Counted from the first letter of the stretch, positions 1-6,697 are shown. The stretch: DNA of 16,930 bases from JAICLL01 sp035252155 (GCA_035252155.1 DATFDL010000774.1:1-16930), one strand, 5' to 3'. Notes: generated by a model from the sequence alone, not told the origin. Translations and numbers: made by a program.

Positions 1-1179
1 TTTCAGCCGCTGCTCTACCAGGTGGCCACTGGCGGGCTGTCGCCCGCCAATGTCGCCGCGCCCTTGCGCAACTTGCTGCGGCGGCGGAGCCGAGTGCTGC
101 TGGCCGAAGTCGTGGATTTCGATCTACCGGGCCGGCGCGTACTGCTGGCCGATGGAGAATTGCCGTTTGATTCGCTGGTCGTCGCCGGCGGTTCGGAATT
201 CAACTACTTTGGCCACGATGATTGGCGGCCGCTGGCGCCGGGGCTGAAATCGATCGAAGACGCCACCGACATCCGCGCTCGCGTGCTTACCGCCTTCGAA
301 ATGGCCGAGCGAACCACCGATGCGAACCAGAGGCGATGCTGGCTGACGTTTGTCATCGCCGGCGGCGGGGCGACGGGCGTCGAATTGGCCGGCGCGCTGG
401 CTGAGCTGGCCCGTTACGCCATGCGGCACGACTTCCGCGCCATCGATCCGGCCGAGGCCAAAATCATCTTGGTCGAAGGACGCGAGCGGCTGCTGACCGC
501 GTTTCCCGCGGACCTATCGGCGCACACCGCCGACACCTTGCAGCGGCTGGGCGTGACCATTCGCACCGGCACGATGGTGGCCGACATCCGCCCGCGCGAA
601 GTGGTGCTCAAGCAAGGCGAACAAGTGGAAACGCTGCCAGCCGCCACGGTGCTCTGGACGGCCGGCGTTCGCTCGGCGGGCATCGCCGGGCGGCTGGCCC
701 AGGCCGCGGGGGCCAAGACCGACCACATGGGCCGGATCGTCGTTCTGCCCGATTTGACGATCGCGGGGCACCCCAACGTCTTTGTGGTCGGCGATATGGC
801 GCATTTTGCTCTTCCGGGCGGTGAAACTCTGCCCGGCCTTGCCCCGGTGGCCATGCAGCAAGGGCGATACGTAACAAAGGTCATCAGCCAACGGCTATCG
901 GGAAAGGCCGCGCCGCCGCCGTTTCGCTATCACGATCGCGGCAATATGGCGGTCATCGGCCGCTCGGCGGCGGTGGCCGATTTGCATTGGACGCACGTCT
1001 GGGGTTTTCTGGCCTGGCTGACGTGGTTGTTCATTCATTTGCTGTATCTGGCGCAGTTCCAGAACCGGCTGCTGGTGTTGATCCAATGGGCCTGGAATTA
1101 CGTGACCCGCAGCCGCTCGGCGCGGTTGATTACGGGGAAGACAGGAGAGGGGGAGACGCGGAGACGCGGAGATGATTGA
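1..1179 (+). CDS. ndh: Type II NADH dehydrogenase (NDH-2), 5'-truncated by window edge
   Basis: This is a single-subunit, FAD-dependent NADH:quinone oxidoreductase of the membrane surface, which passes electrons from NADH to quinone without pumping protons. The reading frame is open from base 1, and the first visible residues (FQPLLYQVATGG) match the quinone-side segment that normally lies about 45 residues into these roughly 430-residue proteins, so only the N-terminal FAD dinucleotide fold is missing. Visible elements, numbered from base 1, are the NAD-binding motif GGGATGVE near residue 121, the second FAD motif NVFVVGD near 259, and APVAMQQGRYV after it. A hydrophobic, Trp-rich C-terminal segment of about 40 residues (WGFLAWLTWLFIHLLYL) is typical of the NDH-2 membrane anchor. 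The final residues (GEGETRRRGDD) are encoded by a tandem repeat that overlaps the gene end and are probably not ancestral. Identity is firm at family level; the true start is outside the window. Confidence 0.92.
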   Translation, partial: FQPLLYQVATGGLSPANVAAPLRNLLRRRSRVLLAEVVDFDLPGRRVLLADGELPFDSLVVAGGSEFNYFGHDDWRPLAPGLKSIEDATDIRARVLTAFEMAERTTDANQRRCWLTFVIAGGGATGVELAGALAELARYAMRHDFRAIDPAEAKIILVEGRERLLTAFPADLSAHTADTLQRLGVTIRTGTMVADIRPREVVLKQGEQVETLPAATVLWTAGVRSAGIAGRLAQAAGAKTDHMGRIVVLPDLTIAGHPNVFVVGDMAHFALPGGETLPGLAPVAMQQGRYVTKVISQRLSGKAAPPPFRYHDRGNMAVIGRSAAVADLHWTHVWGFLAWLTWLFIHLLYLAQFQNRLLVLIQWAWNYVTRSRSARLITGKTGEGETRRRGDD

Positions 1180-1250
1180 CCCTACATGGGCTCCGCGTCT
1201 CCGTGTCCCCGCATCTCCGCGTCTCCGTGTCCCCGTGTCTCCCCCTCTCC
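1144..1250. repeat. Inverted octanucleotide repeat array at the ndh 3' end
   Basis: The right arm, 1191-1250, consists of 7.5 consecutive 8-nt units (CTCCGCGT, CTCCGTGT, CCCCGCAT, CTCCGCGT, CTCCGTGT, CCCCGTGT, CTCCCCCT, CTCC). The left arm, 1144-1174, carries the complementary unit GGAGACGC in tandem. The left arm pairs with 1212-1250 except that the right arm carries one extra unit. The left arm lies inside the ndh reading frame and the stop codon (1177-1179) sits just beyond it. Similar GGAGACGCGGAGA-like repeats are, as I recall, scattered in planctomycete genomes. The structure could fold as a long hairpin in the transcript, but there is no U-tract for a classical terminator. Confidence 0.85.
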
Positions 1251-1270
1251 CCTTCTACTGGCGCAAACGG

Positions 1271-1294
1271 CATAATCGGACTGGGCGGATTATG
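1271..1294. other. Short inverted repeat upstream of the GGDEF gene
   Basis: CATAATC (1271-1277) and GATTATG (1288-1294) form a perfect 7-bp inverted repeat around a 10-nt spacer, about 115 bp upstream of the GGDEF start. It could be an operator or a weak hairpin. Nothing else recognisable lies between the octad array and 1408. Confidence 0.3.
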
Positions 1295-1407
1295 GTCCGT
1301 CGATTCCGTCACAACACGCCCTCCCAAGCTACACTTGATGCGTTCGGAGGCCGCTGTGGCCGCCGATCACGCTGCCTGGCAGACGCGACGCTTCTGGAAC
1401 CCTCCGG

Positions 1408-2418
1408 ATGACTGCCTCGTTCGATCCCATTTTGATTGCGGCCATCTGCGCAACCGCCGTTCCATTCTTATTGGGCGGCATCGCGGCGGGCTGGTACACG
1501 CGCGGCATTCAAGAAGCGCCGGAAGAGCAAGAACCGAAAGCCGTCGCGCCGCCCGCGGAGCCGGCGGCCGCGCAACCGGCTGATCTGCCGCCGCCGCCCT
1601 CGCCGAAGCTGCAAAACATGCTCAGCCGGCTGCACGACCTGGCCGACGCCACCAGCCGGGAAGTCGAAGAACATACGTCGCGAGTCGACTCGATTAATCA
1701 GAAACTAAACAGCCTTGCATCGCCGGGCAGCAACGCCTCCGGCGCCTCGGTGCTCGAAGCGGCCACCCAGTTGCTGCAAGCCAACGAGCGGCTGCATGCC
1801 GAACTGGCCTCGACCCGCTCTCGGCTCGACGAACACGGCCGCCAGCTCGAAGCCCGCATGAACGAGGCCCGCACCGACGGCCTGACGGGCGTTGCCAACC
1901 GGCGGGCGCTCGACGAAGAACTGAATCGGCAGTTCGATGCGTTTGTCAAGGGCGGAGAACATTTCTCGCTGGTGCTGCTCGACGTCGATCACTTTAAGCA
2001 GTTCAACGACAAGCACGGCCACCAGGCGGGCGACGAAGTGTTGCGCGGGGTGGGTCGCATCCTGCGAGAGACGGTGGCCTCGGCGGGATTCGTCGCTCGC
2101 TTTGGCGGCGAAGAGTTCGCCGTTTTGGCGCCGCGGGCCAAGGGAGCCGAAGCTTCCGCCTTGGCCGAGCGCGTGCGAGAAGCGATTGCGGCGGGCCGGT
2201 TTCCGTTCGAGGGCGTCGATTTGCAGGTGACCGCCAGCCTGGGAGTCGCCGAAGCCGCCACGTCGGGCAAGCAGTCGGCCGAGCTTGTGCAGCGGGCCGA
2301 CGAGGCGCTTTACTCGGCCAAAAAGGGGGGCCGAAACCGCACGCATCGGTTCAACGGCAAGGTTTGCGAGCCAGCCGTTCGCTCCGCTCCTCCTAAGCCG
2401 CAGCCCGCCCACGCCTAG
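1408..2418 (+). CDS. Membrane-anchored diguanylate cyclase (GGDEF domain)
   Basis: This protein is predicted to make cyclic di-GMP from two GTP molecules at the inner membrane. Its 336 residues comprise one N-terminal transmembrane helix (about residues 6-28), a Pro/Ala/Glu-rich linker (about 35-66), a helical, probably coiled-coil region (about 68-155) and a GGDEF domain (about 155-318). The domain starts with DGLTG at 157-161, carries the metal-binding DVDHFKQFND from residue 192, and has an intact active-site GGEEF at 233-237. The place where the inhibitory RxxD I-site normally lies (four residues ending five before GGEEF) reads ASAG, so product inhibition through that site is probably absent. 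A basic, Pro-rich tail of about 20 residues follows. No sensor domain other than the coiled coil is visible, so the input signal is unknown. No good Shine-Dalgarno precedes the ATG. A tandem set of palindromes lies downstream. Confidence 0.93.
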   Translation: MTASFDPILIAAICATAVPFLLGGIAAGWYTRGIQEAPEEQEPKAVAPPAEPAAAQPADLPPPPSPKLQNMLSRLHDLADATSREVEEHTSRVDSINQKLNSLASPGSNASGASVLEAATQLLQANERLHAELASTRSRLDEHGRQLEARMNEARTDGLTGVANRRALDEELNRQFDAFVKGGEHFSLVLLDVDHFKQFNDKHGHQAGDEVLRGVGRILRETVASAGFVARFGGEEFAVLAPRAKGAEASALAERVREAIAAGRFPFEGVDLQVTASLGVAEAATSGKQSAELVQRADEALYSAKKGGRNRTHRFNGKVCEPAVRSAPPKPQPAHA

Positions 2419-2443
2419 CGCAGCTCGCTCTGCCCCACTTGTA

Positions 2444-2548
2444 GAACGGAATTCATTCCGTTCCTCCGCGTGGAACGGAATTCATTCCGTTCCGTTTCAC
2501 CGCACGGAATAAATTCCGTGCCACGGGCCCAACGGAATAAATTCCGTT
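2444..2548. repeat. Four tandem perfect palindromes (ACGGAATnnATTCCGT family)
   Basis: Four near-identical palindromes follow each other: 2444-2463 (GAACGGAAT/TC/ATTCCGTTC), 2472-2493 (stem extended to GGAACGGAAT), 2502-2521 (GCACGGAAT/AA/ATTCCGTGC) and 2531-2548 (AACGGAAT/AA/ATTCCGTT). Each has a 2-nt centre, TC in the first two and AA in the last two. Outer bases differ between copies but always change in matching pairs. A fifth, decayed copy (ACGGGAATAAAA) begins at 2554. They lie between the GGDEF gene and the lipoprotein gene and may act as hairpins, protein-binding dyads or a small mobile palindromic element. Confidence 0.85.
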
Positions 2549-2669
2549 CTGCGACGGGAATAAAATCGCCCCGGCCGGTATCTATAGGGCGAGAAACTAT
2601 CGTTTCGACGCGGCACAGGATGTACCTGGCTCGTAGTCGGAGCAGAGCACAACGACGGAAAGCATTACG

Positions 2670-2993
2670 ATGAAAAAGATTGCATTGCTGAGCATGCTGT
2701 TGGGTCTGGGTCTATTCGCGGTCGGCTGCGATGCCAATAAGCCCGCCACGCCCAAGCCGGGTGCTGGTGCCGGCGGAGCAGGGGGAGCGGGCATGACCGG
2801 TCCGGCGCCCACCGATACCGCCACGCCTGACGCCACCGATGGCGCTGCGGACACCACGACCGATGACGCCGACATGAAAGACGACACTGGCGCAACCGAT
2901 ACCGGGGCCACTGATACCGACGGCGCTGCGGATACCGATGGCGCCGCAGCCGATACCGCGGACGCCGATGCCACGAAGGACAAAGAAGAGTAA
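2670..2993 (+). CDS. Small, highly acidic, low-complexity lipoprotein
   Basis: This is a 107-residue protein with a lipoprotein signal peptide: basic MKK, a hydrophobic core, and a lipobox ending FAVGC, so Cys20 would be lipidated. The mature part begins with a short Gly/Ala/Pro linker and then becomes almost entirely Asp, Thr, Ala and Gly, built from repeated ATDT/DGAADT-like units; I count 19 Asp and 2 Glu against 5 Lys in the 88-residue mature chain. No fold or enzyme motif is visible. It is likely an intrinsically disordered, envelope-tethered, possibly cation-binding protein; that role is inference only. GGAAAG lies 7 nt before the ATG as a plausible ribosome site. The DNA coding for the tail is itself internally repetitive (GATACCGATGGCGC-type units), so length may vary by slippage. 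A strong terminator follows, making this probably a monocistronic transcript. Confidence 0.82.
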   Translation: MKKIALLSMLLGLGLFAVGCDANKPATPKPGAGAGGAGGAGMTGPAPTDTATPDATDGAADTTTDDADMKDDTGATDTGATDTDGAADTDGAAADTADADATKDKEE

Positions 2994-3050
2994 GCCGCTC
3001 GCCGTAGGTCGAAGCCCACGGCACAACTCCGGCCCGAACTGAATTGACTC

Positions 3051-3084
3051 AAGGAAGCACGCCCTCGGCGTGCTTCCTTTTTTT
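3051..3084 (+). terminator. Rho-independent terminator of the lipoprotein gene
   Basis: A 13-bp perfect stem (AAGGAAGCACGCC at 3051-3063 with GGCGTGCTTCCTT at 3067-3079) closes a 3-nt CTC loop and runs into a T-tract ending at 3084. It is oriented for the lipoprotein transcript, about 57 bp after its stop codon. It is the only textbook intrinsic terminator I see in the window. Confidence 0.92.
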
Positions 3085-3099
3085 CGGTACAGTCATGAA

Positions 3100-3164
3100 A
3101 AACCACGAATCACACGAATGGTAGCGAACTAAATTATTCGTGTGATTCGTGTCACTCGTGGTTT
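3100..3164. repeat. Inverted 9-nt repeat array overlapping the propeller gene 3' end
   Basis: The left arm 3100-3119 (AAACCACGAAT followed by CACACGAAT) is the reverse complement of the right arm 3136-3164, except that the right arm has one extra 9-nt unit. The right arm reads as ATTCGTGTG, ATTCGTGTC, ACTCGTGGT. The spacer is 16 nt. The stop codon of the minus-strand beta-propeller gene (3152-3154) and its last codons (His-Glu) lie inside the right arm. Confidence 0.85.
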
Positions 3165-4303
3165 CCTTCTTCGTCCGCGGCGTGTTTCCGCCCAATACCG
3201 AATTGGTCGCCTACGGCCACGGGCGAACGATCTAGAAAGTCGATTTCGACCATCTTCTCGCTGTGCACCTGCCGGCCTTGCTCATCGGCCAGAGCGGCCA
3301 CGATCCGCTTGCTCGCGGCGTCGATCACTTCGCCCGTTGAAAGATAGGCATACTTTCCGTCGAGACCAAACGTCACCCAACCGGGCTGCTCGCGTAAAGC
3401 AATACTTTCACGCTGCCGCGGCGGCTCGACGGTGTTGTCGAACACGTGAACTCGGGTATTGAACGCATCGACCACCCAGACTTCACGCTCGTCTGGCGTC
3501 AGGCCGATGCCGTGGCTCGGGCAGCCGTGCCGCTTGACTGGTCCGCGCTCAAAACCTAGCACCTCGATCCGGTGCAGCTTGCGGCCGGTCGTTAAGTCGC
3601 CAATCTCAAAACCCAGCAAGTCGTTCACGCAGATGTACGCCCTTGTTCCGGCACCGTTGGTGGTAAACGGCCGAATCGCCCCAGCAAACGGCCCCACTTG
3701 CTGCACAATGGTATGAGTTTTCGTATCGGCGACGAACAAGATGGGCGACCGCAATCCGCCCAAATACATTCGCCGCCCGTCGCGGCTGACCACCGTATTG
3801 TGCGCGCCGCTCTTCGTTTTGATCGATGTAACCAGCTTTCCATCGGCCGCGTTGACCACGTTCCAGGTGTCTTTCTCGAACGAGGGAACATAAAGCAGCG
3901 CGCCGTCGGGCGTAATCGACATCCGGTCGGTGCCGTCGGGCAAGGCGGTTTGCCAGAGCGTCTCCTCGCTTACCAGGTCGACGCAGTACAGCTTCGACCG
4001 CGTCGTGAAATAGAGTTTTCCGTTGGCGGCATGCGCGCAAACGCCCTTGATGTTGTCGGGCTTGGGCTCTTGGCTGGCCGGTGTGGCGATGCGCTTGACG
4101 AAGCGGTGCTCGTCGTCAATGTCGAACACCAGAATGCCCGCACCACCAACGGCCAGATCGTCGCGAATGCCCGGACAGACGACGTACAAGTAACGCCGAA
4201 GCTGCGTGCTCGGTTCCGCCGCCGTCGCTTGCCGGCCGAAAATCAACAAGGCAAGCAAGGCCAGCAGATAGATTCGTTTACACGAGGCAACCGCAGAACT
4301 CAT
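3152..4303 (-). CDS. Secreted YVTN/NHL-type beta-propeller protein
   Basis: This is a 383-residue exported protein. I chose the ATG at 4303 because GGAG lies 8 nt upstream and the product then begins with a clean signal peptide (basic KR, a Leu-rich core, ATA|AE near residues 26-30); a longer form from 4351 would bury that signal. The mature chain is made of repeated beta-propeller blades: GILVFDIDDEHRFVKRI, KLYCVDLVSEETLWQ, MSITPDGALLYVPSF, VVSRDGRRMYLGG, GIGLTPDEREVWVVDAFN and VTFGLDGKYAYLSTG. The blades follow the pattern '(S/T)PDG..(L/V)YV....V.V.D' of the YVTN family. No catalytic motif is apparent; such proteins usually bind partners or ligands in the periplasm or at the surface. It lies downstream of the HtrA gene on the same strand with a repeat-filled gap of about 128 bp, so co-transcription is possible. 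The last two codons and the stop come from a repeat. Confidence 0.87.
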   Translation of the reverse strand: MSSAVASCKRIYLLALLALLIFGRQATAAEPSTQLRRYLYVVCPGIRDDLAVGGAGILVFDIDDEHRFVKRIATPASQEPKPDNIKGVCAHAANGKLYFTTRSKLYCVDLVSEETLWQTALPDGTDRMSITPDGALLYVPSFEKDTWNVVNAADGKLVTSIKTKSGAHNTVVSRDGRRMYLGGLRSPILFVADTKTHTIVQQVGPFAGAIRPFTTNGAGTRAYICVNDLLGFEIGDLTTGRKLHRIEVLGFERGPVKRHGCPSHGIGLTPDEREVWVVDAFNTRVHVFDNTVEPPRQRESIALREQPGWVTFGLDGKYAYLSTGEVIDAASKRIVAALADEQGRQVHSEKMVEIDFLDRSPVAVGDQFGIGRKHAADEEGNHE

Positions 4304-4330
4304 CGTTCGTCTCCAGCACCAGCGCGAGTC

Positions 4331-4422
4331 AGGCAAAAAGATTGAGGGCAAAAAAATAGAAGAGAGAAGGTAGTGTCATAATAACTCCGTCTTCATTTTT
4401 TTGCCTCTCATTTTTTTGCCTT
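4331..4422. repeat. Inverted 15-nt-period repeat between the HtrA and propeller genes
   Basis: The left arm (4331-4363) has two GGCAAAAA units beginning at 4332 and 4347, exactly 15 nt apart. The right arm (4390-4422) has the inverted form, TTTTTTTGCC, twice, ending at 4405 and 4420, again 15 nt apart. The arms are imperfect inverted copies around a spacer of about 26 nt. The array begins about 10 bp beyond the HtrA stop codon. In the minus-strand transcript it could fold into an A/U-rich hairpin that might reduce read-through into the propeller gene. Confidence 0.78.
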
Positions 4423-4431
4423 CCTCAGGCG

Positions 4432-5592
4432 CTACTCTTCGCTCTCGCGTAGTCGCACACGGACCGGCGTCTCGCGGCCGTTGCGAATGACGGTCACGGT
4501 GATCTCATCGCCCGGCTGTTTGGTCTCGATTTCGCTCAAAAATTCGTCGGCGGTGCTGATCCTTGTCCCCTCGACCGCCACAATGATGTCGGCGGCGCTG
4601 CGATCGACCGTCTGCCGCTCGAAGACAAAATCGCCCCGTTGCCGCCGCTGGACGACAATCTTCGGCCCACGCAAACCTGCCCGCTCGGCCGGCCCGCCGG
4701 GAACCAGCTCCGCGATCATCAGCCCGCCGTCGATCTCGTACACTTTGGCGATGCCTACCTCCGGCCGCACCACGTGTCCTTTTTCGATAAGCTGCGGCAC
4801 AATCCGCGTGACGTTATTCACCGGAATGGCGAAACCAATGCCGGTGTTTTGGCCGGTGCGGCTGGCGATGGCCGTGTTGACGCCGATCAGCCGGCCGCGG
4901 CTGTCTAACAGTGGCCCGCCCGAGTTGCCGGGGTTGATGGCGGCGTCGGTTTGGATGATCGATTTGAGCGTGCGCCCTCGGCGGCCGGGAATCTGGCGAT
5001 TGAGGCTCGAAACAATGCCCGTGGTGAGCGTCCGCTCCAGCCCGAAGGGATTGCCGATGGCAAACACCCGCTGCCCGACCCGCAGCCTCGACGAATCGCC
5101 AAAGGTGACAGGCACTAGCAGCTTGGCATCGGCCTGGATCTTGAGCACGGCCACATCGTTGGTGGGGTCTTGGCCAACCAGCTTGGCGCGATAGGAGCTG
5201 CCGTCGAACAGCGTGACTTCGACTTCGTGGGCCTCTTCGACGACGTGGTAGTTGGTGAGAATATGGCCGGCTTTATCGATGACCGAGCCGGAGCCAGCCC
5301 CCTCGATCGGGGTATCGAGGAAAAAGAAGTCCCCCTCGCGGACGCCTTTCGTATTGATGTTCACCACCGAGCGATTGACGTTTTCGTAGACGGCGATGTT
5401 CACCCGTTCGTCGGGCGTGAATTCGTCAAGGCCGTCGGCCGCCGCGCTTCGCGATTGTCCCGGTGAACTCCGGGCCGGGGGGCGTTGGTCCTGGCCCACC
5501 GCCGTCGAATGCGGCAAAGTATGAGTCACAAGGAATGCCATCACCGCGCCCAAAAGTCCGGCGCCAATACCTATCACCAAACGCTGTTTCAT
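4432..5592 (-). CDS. HtrA/DegP-like periplasmic serine protease with one PDZ domain
   Basis: This is a 386-residue trypsin-like protease/chaperone of the envelope stress family (S1C). A hydrophobic N-terminal segment (about residues 5-24) serves as signal or membrane anchor, followed by a Ser/Arg/Gln-rich linker. The catalytic triad is complete: His116 in TNYHVV, Asp146 in NDVAVLKI and Ser224 in NPGNSGGPL, with oxyanion-loop context TDAAINPGNSGG. A single PDZ domain (about 275-386) begins RPEVGI. It has an insertion of about 25 residues between AGLRG and DIIVAVEGTRIS, rich in Arg/Gln/Phe; I recall similar insertions in one subgroup of bacterial S1C proteases, so it is likely a subfamily trait. 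GAGG lies 9 nt upstream of the ATG at 5592. It is divergent from the ORF at 5774 and probably leads a short transcript that may reach the propeller gene. No regulatory box could be assigned with confidence. Confidence 0.95.
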   Translation of the reverse strand: MKQRLVIGIGAGLLGAVMAFLVTHTLPHSTAVGQDQRPPARSSPGQSRSAAADGLDEFTPDERVNIAVYENVNRSVVNINTKGVREGDFFFLDTPIEGAGSGSVIDKAGHILTNYHVVEEAHEVEVTLFDGSSYRAKLVGQDPTNDVAVLKIQADAKLLVPVTFGDSSRLRVGQRVFAIGNPFGLERTLTTGIVSSLNRQIPGRRGRTLKSIIQTDAAINPGNSGGPLLDSRGRLIGVNTAIASRTGQNTGIGFAIPVNNVTRIVPQLIEKGHVVRPEVGIAKVYEIDGGLMIAELVPGGPAERAGLRGPKIVVQRRQRGDFVFERQTVDRSAADIIVAVEGTRISTADEFLSEIETKQPGDEITVTVIRNGRETPVRVRLRESEE

Positions 5593-5773
5593 CTTCAGAC
5601 ACCTCAGTGGATGGAACGATTGCGCAAGTTAAAACATTTCGTCGTGCGATGCGAGGGGGCCGCGATTTTTCGGGACGAATCACAGGGCACGGGCAAGCGT
5701 TGATTGCCTAATGCCCCCAGCCTGCTTGCTCCGATAAGTTTTGCCAGGCAGGCAAAACCAGGATTGCGTTTGC
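5593..5773. other. Divergent intergenic region with a hairpin
   Basis: This region of about 180 bp separates the HtrA gene from the plus-strand ORF at 5774 and should hold the HtrA promoter. I see no convincing -35/-10 pair. A hairpin, GTTTTGCC (5738-5745) with GGCAAAAC (5751-5758) and loop AGGCA, lies near the right end. It has no U-tract and could be an operator or the remnant of a repeat of the GGCAAAA type. Confidence 0.4.
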
Positions 5774-6304
5774 ATGAAGCGATCGCGGCGGGCGTTATGG
5801 ATTCTGTTGGCGACGTTGGCCGCCTCACTGCTGACCGTCGACTTCTCGACTCGCCGCGGCGAGGTCGCCCGGCGTCCACCAGTCGCCGCGCGCAACGCCG
5901 ACAAACGATCGGGCGCCCGCCGTCGCGTCGTCACCGGCTCACTGGCCGCACTGGCGCGTGACCCGAGCCATAGTAGGGGGTTGCAACTCGTCAGGCAGCT
6001 CAACGATCCATCATGGCAGGGCGGCGCCAATTTTTTGCATGGCGACTATGTCTCGCTGGCCGCTGATGCGCGTCACAGCACCGGCGCCGAGCTGGTGGCA
6101 CGTCTCAATTGGGAACAAGACAACCACCACGAACCGGCAAACCATCGCCCCGTGGAGTCTGGCCCAGACATTGCCGCGCGTCAGCGACTGAATGCCGCCC
6201 GGATGGGTTGGAGCGGCTGCGCGGCCTACGCCTTCGGGTGTGACCACTTGGGCCGCGGGCCCGAGGGTGATCAGCAAGCGATGCGAGCATCCGTGCGACT
6301 GTAG
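5774..6304 (+). CDS. Unrecognised membrane-anchored or exported protein
   Basis: This ORF of 176 codons starts at ATG 5774, giving MKRSRRALWILLATLAAS, a basic N-terminus plus a hydrophobic stretch that looks like a signal peptide or single membrane anchor. The rest is Arg/Ala/His-rich and soluble-looking (for example GLQLVRQLNDPSW, GDYVSLAADARH, GAELVARLNWEQDN). I recognise no family. Codon third positions are G/C-rich in the first two thirds, as expected of a real gene here, and less so towards the end (runs with HHEPANHRP). The gene could therefore be real and fast-evolving, or a degraded gene whose original 3' end is lost. An in-frame TTG at 5741 would add 11 residues ahead of the hydrophobic segment and is less attractive. 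No strong ribosome site is visible. The next gene begins 31 bp downstream. Confidence 0.45.
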   Translation: MKRSRRALWILLATLAASLLTVDFSTRRGEVARRPPVAARNADKRSGARRRVVTGSLAALARDPSHSRGLQLVRQLNDPSWQGGANFLHGDYVSLAADARHSTGAELVARLNWEQDNHHEPANHRPVESGPDIAARQRLNAARMGWSGCAAYAFGCDHLGRGPEGDQQAMRASVRL

Positions 6305-6335
6305 CGCAGCTGGCGGATAGGCTATTTCGACCGGG

Positions 6336-6692
6336 ATGCCTAAAATTACGGTCATGCCCGACCAAGAGCCGCGCCCTTACCAGTTTCGATTGATAACGCT
6401 GTTTCTGCTGACGGCGGTGCTGGCAGTGCCGCTGGGGCTGCTCTTCGGCGATCCGTCGCTGGTGCTGGTGAGCCTGGTCGAAGGAATCTTGCTGCTGCTC
6501 ATCGTCGCTTGGTTTCTGTTCATCTATGGAGAATTGAATTCCGACTCGCCTTCACAGGGACAGGTGGCCATTGCCACGGTAATGATTGTGATCGCCTTGA
6601 TCGTCGGCGCGGGCCTGTTGGTGAGCACCTTCCGGAACCAGGCGCGCCCCCAGCCGGCGACGGGCGAAGAGCCTGTAGATCAGGCTTTCTAG
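6336..6692 (+). CDS. Small membrane protein with planctomycete QFxLxxL-type N-terminus
   Basis: This is a 118-residue protein with three predicted transmembrane helices (about residues 20-38, 45-65 and 78-97) and short polar ends. The segment before and into the first helix, PYQFRLITLFLLTAVLAVP, resembles the 'QFSLRTLL..T...A' segment I associate with many small planctomycete membrane proteins of unknown function. A closely similar segment (SSQFTLRALLGWVLATATS) is in the LRR protein of this window. A second in-frame ATG at 6354 would remove six residues and is an equally possible start; neither has a clear Shine-Dalgarno. The last residues (DQAF) and the stop codon lie in a palindromic repeat, so the original C-terminus may have been altered. 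Function is unknown. Confidence 0.72.
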   Translation: MPKITVMPDQEPRPYQFRLITLFLLTAVLAVPLGLLFGDPSLVLVSLVEGILLLLIVAWFLFIYGELNSDSPSQGQVAIATVMIVIALIVGAGLLVSTFRNQARPQPATGEEPVDQAF

Positions 6693-6697
6693 CCTGA
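6680..6697. repeat. Palindromic repeat carrying the stop codon of the small membrane gene
   Basis: TCAGGCT (6680-6686), TTCT and AGCCTGA (6691-6697) form a perfect 7-bp stem with a 4-nt loop. The TAG stop codon (6690-6692) spans the loop and the second arm. I recall GTCAGGCTAGAAAGCCTGAC-like elements recurring in planctomycete intergenic DNA, which would make this one member of a dispersed family. Confidence 0.65.

Noticed and set aside
1705..2412. Minus-strand open frame of 235 codons opposite the GGDEF gene
   Set aside because: Shadow of an unmistakable GGDEF coding region.
2444..2548. Tandem palindromes read as a CRISPR array
   Set aside because: Copies are 18-22 nt with 8-9-nt gaps, too short and too close for repeat-spacer units, and there are no cas genes in the window.
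3698..4345. Plus-strand open frame of 215 codons opposite the propeller gene
   Set aside because: Antisense shadow; the minus strand has a signal peptide, ribosome site and propeller blades.
4481..5194. Plus-strand open frame of 237 codons opposite the HtrA gene
   Set aside because: Antisense shadow of a protease with a complete catalytic triad.
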